Source: JBASRP01 sp044866075 (GTDB lineage Bacteria; Actinomycetota; AC-67). From it: a stretch of 44,638 bases of DNA. The notes under the pieces were generated by a model, which saw only the letters and a program-made list of their open reading frames with translations, had not been told where the DNA came from and did not search any database. Below, piece by piece: positions 39,639 to 44,638 of this stretch. The stretch's first letter is position 1; the number at the start of each line of letters is the position of its first letter. The position numbers and the translations under genes are program-made. The stretch covers positions 1-44,638 of the forward strand of contig JBIOTQ010000076.1 of assembly GCA_044866075.1 (NCBI GenBank). The letters run 5' to 3'.

Positions 39639-40652
39639 GTGAGCGCGCTCGTCGCCGTCGCCGGACTGCGCAAGGTCTACCCGGACGGCACCGAAGCAGT
39701 CCGCGGCATCGACTTCGAGGTCCGCGAGGGCGAGTTCTTCGGCTTCCTCGGCCCGAACGGCGCCGGCAAGTCGACGACGATGAAGATGCTCATCACCTTG
39801 CTCAAGCCCACGGCGGGGCAGGCGACGATCGCCGGCTTCACCCTCGGTCGCGAAGACCGGAAGATCCGCGAGGCGATCGGGTACGCGGCGCAGGACGTTT
39901 CGGTCGACGAGGATCTGACCGGCCGCGAAAACCTCATCCTGTCGGGACGCCTCTATCACCTGTCGCAGCGAGACGCGGAGCAGCGCGCGGACGAGCTCCT
40001 CAGCATCACCGGATTGGCCGACGTCGCGCAGAAGCGAGCCGCGTTCTATTCCGGTGGGATGCGCCGCCGGCTCGATCTCGCACAAGCTCTGATGCACAAG
40101 CCGCGGCTGCTGTTCCTCGACGAGCCGACGACCGGCCTGGACCCGCAGAACCGGCGCGCGATGTGGGACGAGCTCGAGAAACTCAACCGCGACGGCATGA
40201 CGATCTTCCTCACGACGCAGTACATGGAAGAGGCGGACACCCTGTGCGAACGCCTCGCGATCATCGATCACGGGATGATCGTGTCCGAGGGATCGCCGAC
40301 CGCGCTCAAGGCGACGCTGGGAGGCGAGGTGCTCACGCTCTCGTTCACGACGGACGAGCCCGAAGTGCTGCAGGGTTTGATCGCGCGCGGCGCGGAGGCG
40401 CTGCGGGGGGTCGGCGGCCTGGCCGAGGTGCGCGAGGCAGAGCGCGAAGTGATCGCGAACCTCTCGGGCAGCCCGCACGACGTGCTTCCGGACGCGCTCC
40501 GCGCGCTGGCGACGGCGGGCGTCGAAGCGCGGATCGCCGTGTCGCCGCCGACTCTCGACGACGTCTTCATCAAGGTGACGGGACACGCGCTCCGCCAGGA
40601 AGAGGGCAAACGGACGCGCTGGTCGTTCGGCGGCCGGCGCAGGAGGGCGTGA
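39639..40652 (+). CDS. ABC-2 exporter ATPase, DrrA-like
   Basis: This 337-residue ATPase has Walker A GPNGAGKST, Q-loop YAAQDVSVDEDLTG, signature YSGGMRRRLDLAQAL, Walker B LLFLDEPTTGLDP and H-loop FLTTQYMEEADTL. The Q-loop/signature style and the C-terminal extension (about 100 residues ending DDVFIKVTGHALR) identify the DrrA/daunorubicin-resistance subfamily. It energises the permease encoded next, with which it shares a TGATG overlap. The exported substrate is unknown. The start is GTG 39639. Confidence 0.93.
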   Translation: MSALVAVAGLRKVYPDGTEAVRGIDFEVREGEFFGFLGPNGAGKSTTMKMLITLLKPTAGQATIAGFTLGREDRKIREAIGYAAQDVSVDEDLTGRENLILSGRLYHLSQRDAEQRADELLSITGLADVAQKRAAFYSGGMRRRLDLAQALMHKPRLLFLDEPTTGLDPQNRRAMWDELEKLNRDGMTIFLTTQYMEEADTLCERLAIIDHGMIVSEGSPTALKATLGGEVLTLSFTTDEPEVLQGLIARGAEALRGVGGLAEVREAEREVIANLSGSPHDVLPDALRALATAGVEARIAVSPPTLDDVFIKVTGHALRQEEGKRTRWSFGGRRRRA

Positions 40653-41446
40653 TGGAAACCGCACGCGTTACCTACGCACTCTTCGTCCGGTCGCTGAAGC
40701 GGACCGTCCGCCGTCCGGTCTTCCTTTCGATCTCGTTGGTGCAGCCCCTCGTGTGGCTCTTCCTCTTCAGTCAGGTGATGAAGAACTTCGGCAAGGCCGC
40801 GCTTCCGCCCGATGTGTCCTACGTCACGCTCTTCGCGCCGGCCGTGATGCTCCAGACGATCATGTTCGGATCCTTCCAGAGCGGTATGGCCATGGTGTCG
40901 GACATCGAGTTCGGGCTCATGGACAAATTCCTCGTCGCCCCGATCAACCGAACAGCCATCCTCATGGGGAGGCAGCTCGCGGACGGCGCGCGCATGTTCA
41001 TCCAGGGCGCGATCATCATCGTGTTGTCGCTGGCGCTCGGGGTGCACTTCGTGCACGGGCCGACCGGGGTGTTGGCCGCGCTGCTCCTCGCTACCCTCTT
41101 CGGGCTCGGGCTGTCCGGCTTGTCGAACACGGTCGCGCTGCGGACGAAGAATTCCGAGACGACGCTGATGGTCATGAACTTCTTCCTATTTCCGCTTCTT
41201 TTCATGTCGCCGGCGCTGGTCCCGAAGGGGTCGCTTCCGCACTGGGTCGAGGTCATCGGGCGCGGGAACCCCGTGGCCTACGCGGTCGAGGGCGCGCGCA
41301 ACCTCACCGTCGGGATCGTCGAGCACGGCGTCCTGCGCACGACGATCGACTGGGGGCAGCTCGGGATCGCGATCGCGTTCCTCGTGGGCATCGCACTGTT
41401 CTCTATGACGCTGTCGCGCATGGCGTTCCGCAAGGCGACGGCGTAG
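40652..41446 (+). CDS. ABC-2 exporter permease, DrrB-like
   Basis: This 264-residue six-helix permease has the ABC-2 signature region around FPLLFMSPALVPKGSLPHWV and the preceding GNPVAYAVEGARNL. The N-terminal helix lies at FLSISLVQPLVWLFLFSQVM. MDKFLVAPINRTAILMGR (about residue 90) is the cytoplasmic loop conserved in DrrB proteins. It overlaps the ATPase gene by one base and forms the exporter with it. Confidence 0.92.
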   Translation: METARVTYALFVRSLKRTVRRPVFLSISLVQPLVWLFLFSQVMKNFGKAALPPDVSYVTLFAPAVMLQTIMFGSFQSGMAMVSDIEFGLMDKFLVAPINRTAILMGRQLADGARMFIQGAIIIVLSLALGVHFVHGPTGVLAALLLATLFGLGLSGLSNTVALRTKNSETTLMVMNFFLFPLLFMSPALVPKGSLPHWVEVIGRGNPVAYAVEGARNLTVGIVEHGVLRTTIDWGQLGIAIAFLVGIALFSMTLSRMAFRKATA

Positions 41447-41455
41447 TGCCATCCG

Positions 41456-41480
41456 GTTCGCCGGGCCGGTTCGCGGGTAA
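41456..41480 (+). promoter_or_regulatory. Candidate SigB/SigF-type stress promoter of glsB-like gene
   Basis: GTTC (41456-41459), a 15-bp spacer and GGGTAA (41475-41480) approximate the GTTT-N15-GGGTA(T) pattern of actinobacterial general-stress sigma factors. A 9-bp direct repeat CCGGTTCGC (41453-41461, 41466-41474) overlaps it. The downstream gene belongs to a stress-associated family. Confidence 0.35.
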
Positions 41481-41516
41481 CACACTGTCGCCCACGAGGC
41501 GGACGAGAGGAGCGGG

Positions 41517-41780
41517 ATGAACGTCGTGTGGTGGTTGCTCGTCGGGTTGGTGGCCGGGTTCATCGCGCGCGCGCTCGTTCCGGGTCGCGACATGATGGGG
41601 GTCCTCGGGACCTTGGTGCTGGGGCTCGTCGGATCGCTGATCGGAGGATTCATCGGAGACGTGTTCACGAAGGGCGATCAGGACTTCTCACCCTCCGGAC
41701 TGATCGGCTCGATCGTGGGCGCGGTCATCGCGTTGCTCATCTACCGCGCCATGTCGGGCCGCAACCGGGCCGCGATGTGA
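41517..41780 (+). CDS. GlsB/YeaQ/YmgE-family small membrane protein
   Basis: This 87-residue protein has three hydrophobic helices. VVWWLLVGLVAGFIARALVPG, then VLGTLVLGLVGSLIGGFIGD and GLIGSIVGAVIALLIYR are the Gly-zipper transglycosylase-associated (Tag) signature. Members are induced under acid, osmotic or general stress. GAGAGGAG precedes ATG 41517. The GTG of the next gene overlaps its stop. Confidence 0.93.
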   Translation: MNVVWWLLVGLVAGFIARALVPGRDMMGVLGTLVLGLVGSLIGGFIGDVFTKGDQDFSPSGLIGSIVGAVIALLIYRAMSGRNRAAM

Positions 41781-42061
41781 CGGATCTCCTCCACGAGGCA
41801 CGTTCGGCCGCCGATCGCGCCGTCGCGGCGGCCGAACGCGGGTTGCGGGACGCACAACTGTATCTCGCATCGCCGCGAGGCAAGGCCTTGCGCGCCAACG
41901 TCGCGCGTGGGTTGATCGCAGCGGCCCCGTTCGTCGCGGGCGCGCCGGTTCTCCGGCGGTCGTGGGTCGGACGCGCGCTCGGGCTCGCCGGCGCGGCCAC
42001 CGCCGTCGTGAAGGTCGCCGAGGCGATCCGCGACTGGGCGCCGGCCGAACGCCCGGCCTGA
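41777..42061 (+). CDS. Small helical protein, unknown
   Basis: This 94-residue Ala/Arg-rich protein starts at GTG 41777, overlapping the GlsB-like stop by 4 nt. It is an amphipathic helix (LLHEARSAADRAVAAAERGL) followed by a modestly hydrophobic stretch (GLIAAAPFVAGAPVLRRSWV, ALGLAGAATAVVKVAEAI). It could be membrane-associated and a partner of the GlsB-like protein. No family recognised. It abuts the convergent metallo-hydrolase gene exactly. Confidence 0.65.
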   Translation: MTDLLHEARSAADRAVAAAERGLRDAQLYLASPRGKALRANVARGLIAAAPFVAGAPVLRRSWVGRALGLAGAATAVVKVAEAIRDWAPAERPA

Positions 42062-42727
42062 TCACCAGCCCCTGCGGCGCCAGACCTCCACGTAGAGCCG
42101 CTCGCGCCCGATGAACGTGTCGAGACCGTGTCCCGGACAGACGCGCGTATCGTCGGGCAGCGTGAAGAGGCGGCCGAGCGACGTCATGATCTGCGCGAAC
42201 CGCTTCTGGTCCCCGTCGGTGTTGCCGGGCCCGCCGGGGAAGAGCGTGTCGCCGGAGAAGAGGAACGGTTCCGACACGAAGCTCAAGGATCCCGGTGTGT
42301 GGCCCGGCGTGTGCAGCACACGGATGGTCGCGTCGCCGATCCGGATCGTGTCGCCTTCGCCGAGGTCCTCGGAGTTCACCGGCAGCATGCGGGCGTCGCG
42401 GGCGTGGGCGTAGATGGGGACGTCGAGCTCGCCCTTCAGTTTCGTGAGCGCCTGCACGTGATCGGGGTGTCCGTGGGTCTGCAAGATGGCCTTCACCTTC
42501 ACATCGGCGACCTCCGCCAGGATCCTGTCGGCGTCGTTCGCGCCGTCGATGATGAGCGCCACGCGATTCGAGGAGATCACGTACACGTTGTTGTCGAACG
42601 ACCCCACGGAGAACTTCTTGACCCGAAGGCCGGCCGCGTCGGCGTAGTGATGCGTCGCGCCCCCCGGCGTGACGGCGCCGAACTCGGCCGTCGCGGGTGG
42701 ATGCGGTGTCTCGTCCTCCGGGGTCAC
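42062..42727 (-). CDS. Metallo-beta-lactamase-fold hydrolase, glyoxalase-II-like
   Basis: This 221-residue enzyme has the binuclear metal motif THGHPDHVQAL, then HTPGHTPGSLSFV (His), FSGDTLFPGGPGNTDG (Asp) and CPGHGLDTFIG (last His). It resembles the hydroxyacylglutathione-hydrolase/persulfide-dioxygenase group. In mycobacteria a related gene (Rv1637c) sits just before uvrA on the opposite strand, and the arrangement is the same here. The start is GTG 42727 on the minus strand, 7 nt after TAATGT. The pirin gene lies 10 nt upstream of it on the same strand. Confidence 0.93.
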   Translation of the reverse strand: MTPEDETPHPPATAEFGAVTPGGATHHYADAAGLRVKKFSVGSFDNNVYVISSNRVALIIDGANDADRILAEVADVKVKAILQTHGHPDHVQALTKLKGELDVPIYAHARDARMLPVNSEDLGEGDTIRIGDATIRVLHTPGHTPGSLSFVSEPFLFSGDTLFPGGPGNTDGDQKRFAQIMTSLGRLFTLPDDTRVCPGHGLDTFIGRERLYVEVWRRRGW

Positions 42728-42734
42728 ACGCCGA

Positions 42735-42740
42735 ACATTA
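42735..42740 (-). promoter_or_regulatory. -10 box TAATGT before metallo-hydrolase gene, leaderless
   Basis: On the minus strand TAATGT is followed 7 nt later by GTG 42727. It overlaps the stop codon of the pirin gene. Confidence 0.45.
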
Positions 42741-43436
42741 GACCTGAACTTCGACGGTGAGAAGCTCGCTCGGCTCGAGCGCGCGCACGGCGAGGCGCGC
42801 CTCGTCGCGGATCTTCGCGGCGTCGCCGGTCGTCATCTTTTCGCCGTTCAGGTCGACGGCGCCGGCGATCACGTAGAAGTAGTGGCCGAACCCGGCCGGC
42901 ACGTCACGGCCGACTGTGGCGCCCGCCGACAGTGACGAGATGAACACGCGCGCGTCCTGGTGGACCGTGACGCCGGGCCCGCCGGGCGGGGAGATCGCCT
43001 CGAGCAGCACATCGGTGCGGTCCTCTTTCGTGTAGACGCGCTGCTCGGCGGACGGCGGCAGGCCGCGCTCGGCCGGCATGATCCACATCTGGATGAACCG
43101 CATCGGCTCGGTCTCGGAGGCGTTCTGCTCGGAGTGCCAAGCGCCGGACCCGAGCGTCATCCGCTGCACCGACCCGGCCGGGAGGATCCCGCCGGTGCCG
43201 ATGTCGTCCTCGTGCCGGAAGGTGCCCTCGACGACGTAGGTGAGTCCCTCAACGTCCCGGTGCGGGTGGAGGGGCCAGATCGCTCCGGGGATCAAGCGGT
43301 CGTCGTTGAAGACGCGCAGCGTGCCCCACCCCATGTTGGCGGGGTCGCGGTAGTGGTCGAACGAGAAGTGCCAGCGGGCCGAGAACCAGCCGCCCTCGGT
43401 CTGGAATATCTCGGCGTCCCGCCGCAGTTCCAGCAT
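42738..43436 (-). CDS. Pirin family protein
   Basis: This 232-residue bicupin has the pirin N-terminal layout WHFSFDHYRDPANMGWGTLR, followed by the metal site His57 and His59 in PLHPHRD, His101 and Glu103 in WHSEQN. The numbering matches the human pirin ligands almost exactly. Some pirins act as quercetin dioxygenases and others as redox sensors or regulators. The gene is divergent from the Rieske ferredoxin gene, and the intergenic region carries a G-rich repeat. Confidence 0.93.
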   Translation of the reverse strand: MLELRRDAEIFQTEGGWFSARWHFSFDHYRDPANMGWGTLRVFNDDRLIPGAIWPLHPHRDVEGLTYVVEGTFRHEDDIGTGGILPAGSVQRMTLGSGAWHSEQNASETEPMRFIQMWIMPAERGLPPSAEQRVYTKEDRTDVLLEAISPPGGPGVTVHQDARVFISSLSAGATVGRDVPAGFGHYFYVIAGAVDLNGEKMTTGDAAKIRDEARLAVRALEPSELLTVEVQV

Positions 43437-43460
43437 CGGTTCCCACCCTACCGTTAACCA

Positions 43461-43472
43461 GGGTGGGTGGGG
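43461..43472 (+). repeat. G-rich intergenic repeat, copy 5
   Basis: GGGTGGGTGGGG is followed by ACCGAAAGAGTC, close to the AATCGAAGAGTC that follows copy 2. The preceding GGTTCCCACCCT (43439-43450) is partly complementary, so a hairpin is possible between the two divergent genes. Confidence 0.4.
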
Positions 43473-43496
43473 ACCGAAAGAGTCCGTCGCGCGGGC

Positions 43497-43506
43497 TAGA
43501 TATCAT
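43497..43506 (+). promoter_or_regulatory. -10 region TAGATATCAT for Rieske gene
   Basis: TAGATA (43497-43502) and TATCAT (43501-43506) overlap. Either would yield a leader of about 30 nt containing GGGGGGAAA before ATG 43543. Confidence 0.45.
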
Positions 43507-43542
43507 GGCCGGGTCCAAGATCCCTTGGGGGGAAACCGAGTC

Positions 43543-43857
43543 ATGGAGAACTACATCCAGGTCGCGAAGCTGGACGACGTGCCGCCGGGCAGTGCGACGG
43601 TCGTGGACGTCAAGGGCATCGAGGTCGCCCTGATCAACTCCGGCGGCGAGTTCTATGCCATCGGCAACGAGTGCACTCACGCCGGCGGTTCGCTCGGCGA
43701 GGGCGACCTGGTCGAGGAGAACCAGATCGAGTGTCCCCTGCACGGCAGCGTGTTCGACATCACGACGGGCGAGGTCGTGAACGGTCCGGCCGACGAGCCC
43801 GTCCCCTCGTACGAGGTCAAGGTCGAGAACGGCCTCATCTCGGTGGCGGTGGACTAA
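43543..43857 (+). CDS. Rieske-type [2Fe-2S] ferredoxin
   Basis: This 104-residue single-domain Rieske protein binds its cluster by Cys44-x-His46 in NECTHAGG and Cys64-x2-His67 in CPLHGSVFD, with the normal 17-residue spacing. It has no membrane anchor, so it is a soluble electron carrier of the BphF/NirD-like type for an oxygenase or reductase not visible here. ATG 43543 is preferred to the upstream in-frame ATG because of the G-rich ribosome site. uvrA follows after 21 nt and is probably co-transcribed. Confidence 0.93.
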   Translation: MENYIQVAKLDDVPPGSATVVDVKGIEVALINSGGEFYAIGNECTHAGGSLGEGDLVEENQIECPLHGSVFDITTGEVVNGPADEPVPSYEVKVENGLISVAVD

Positions 43858-43878
43858 AAGGAGCGATCCGCACAGCGA

Positions 43879-44638
43879 ATGGCCACCGAATCGATCGTCA
43901 TCCACGGCGCCCGTGAACACAACCTCAAGAACGTTCACCTGGAGCTTCCGCGCGACAAGCTGATCGTCTTCACCGGCATATCCGGGAGCGGCAAATCTTC
44001 GTTGGCCTTCGACACGATCTACGCCGAGGGACAGCGCCGCTACGTCGAGAGCCTGTCCAGCTACGCTCGACAGTTCCTCGGTCAGATGGACAAGCCCGAC
44101 GTGGACTTCGTTCAGGGCCTGTCGCCGGCGATCTCGATCGATCAGAAGACGGCCGGCCACAACCCGCGGTCGACCGTCGGCACGATCACCGAGATCTACG
44201 ACTACCTCCGGCTGCTGTTCGCGCGTGTCGGGAAGCCGCACTGCCCGCGCTGTGGGCGGCCGGTCGCGAAGCAAACGCCCGACCAGATCGTCGACCAGGT
44301 GCACGCGCTTCCCGAAGGCACGCGCTTCCAGGTCCTGGCGCCGGTCGTGCGCGCGCGGAAGGGCGAGTACGAGAAGCTGCTCGAGGACCTCGGGAAGAAG
44401 GGTTTCGCCCGTGCGAAGGTCGACGGCGAGGTGCGCGAGCTGTCGGAGAAGATCCGCCTCGACCGGTACTACAAGCACACGATCGAGGTGATCGTCGATC
44501 GGCTCGTGATGAAGCCCGGGATCGAGCGCCGCCTGGCCGACTCGATCGAGACCGCGCTGAACCTGGCCGAGGGCATCGCCTCGATCGCCGTCACCACCCA
44601 CGAGGGCCACGAGGAGCTGCAGACGTTCTCGGAGAAGC
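43879..44638 (+). CDS. uvrA: UvrABC excinuclease subunit A, 3' end cut by window
   Basis: The first 253 residues are visible. UvrA is the dimeric damage-recognition ABC ATPase that hands lesions to UvrB. It begins IVIHGAREHNLKNVHLELPR, then Walker A GISGSGKSS (33-41), AEGQRRYVESLSSYARQFLG (Q-loop/DNA contact region), SPAISIDQK and the first half of a zinc site, HCPRCGRPV. The UvrB-binding region follows. The start is ATG 43879, with AAGGAG about 14 nt upstream. It lies 21 nt after the ferredoxin gene. Confidence 0.97.
   Translation, partial: MATESIVIHGAREHNLKNVHLELPRDKLIVFTGISGSGKSSLAFDTIYAEGQRRYVESLSSYARQFLGQMDKPDVDFVQGLSPAISIDQKTAGHNPRSTVGTITEIYDYLRLLFARVGKPHCPRCGRPVAKQTPDQIVDQVHALPEGTRFQVLAPVVRARKGEYEKLLEDLGKKGFARAKVDGEVRELSEKIRLDRYYKHTIEVIVDRLVMKPGIERRLADSIETALNLAEGIASIAVTTHEGHEELQTFSEK

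Noticed and set aside
1..44638. CRISPR array, toxin-antitoxin, restriction or other defence island
   Set aside because: No regularly spaced repeats, no Cas, nuclease, methylase or toxin-antitoxin signatures were seen on either strand.

Overview
The window is a stretch of a high-GC (roughly two-thirds G+C, estimated by eye) bacterial chromosome, most likely from an uncultured or deep-branching actinobacterium. Three things point there. The gene order trpC-trpB-trpA ... ANTAR response regulator ... polA-rpsA-coaE ... MFS-uvrB ... metallo-beta-lactamase fold-uvrA follows the block known from mycobacteria and other Actinobacteria. Many genes are apparently leaderless, with a TANNNT -10 box 6-10 nt before the start codon. 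Third codon positions are strongly GC-biased. lgt and pykA, which sit in the mycobacterial version, are absent, and lineage-specific blocks are inserted between the conserved anchors.

Layout. 1-726: 3' part of trpC. 822-3789: secreted small protein, OmpR/PhoB-type response regulator, sensor kinase and a small convergent ORF. 3903-7500: a tightly overlapping three-gene cassette (TrpB2-type PLP enzyme, D-threonine-aldolase-like PLP enzyme, FAD sugar-1,4-lactone-oxidase-like enzyme) lying between trpC and trpB. 7541-9536: trpB-trpA. 9569-9652: tRNA-Leu(CAA). 9660-14597: membrane-anchored protein, ABC exporter, and a minus-strand run of a small membrane protein, a hotdog thioesterase and a secreted beta-propeller protein, then a coiled-coil protein. 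14672-23133: PdtaR-like ANTAR regulator followed by two complete amino-acid ABC importers, branched-chain (livJHMGF-like) and polar (SBP-permease-ATPase). Each binding-protein gene is followed by a strong GC hairpin. 23383-25619: GNAT acetyltransferase, EfeU/Ftr1 iron permease, and a divergent DtxR-family regulator. 25622-33445: polA, an unusual FtsH-like AAA protease, a sugar-nucleotide epimerase, rpsA with a structured leader, and coaE (probable CTG start). 33524-36992: secreted TIM-barrel-like protein, HAD hydrolase, DUF2203 protein, MFS exporter. 37047-44638: uvrB, lipoprotein, ABC-2 exporter pair, GlsB-like stress protein, small helical protein, metallo-beta-lactamase fold hydrolase, pirin, Rieske ferredoxin, and the 5' part of uvrA.

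How it works together. The conserved anchors are housekeeping genes: tryptophan synthesis, replication and repair polymerase, ribosomal protein S1, CoA synthesis, and UvrAB excision repair. The inserted blocks handle amino-acid uptake, iron homeostasis and envelope or redox functions. No phage, transposon, CRISPR array or classical defence system was seen. The most interesting signals are regulatory and architectural: the rpsA leader with mutually exclusive stems, the TrpB2 cassette inside the trp locus, the tandem promoter/inverted-repeat array before efeU beside a DtxR-family regulator with non-canonical metal ligands, the widespread leaderless geometry, and a family of G-rich intergenic repeats.
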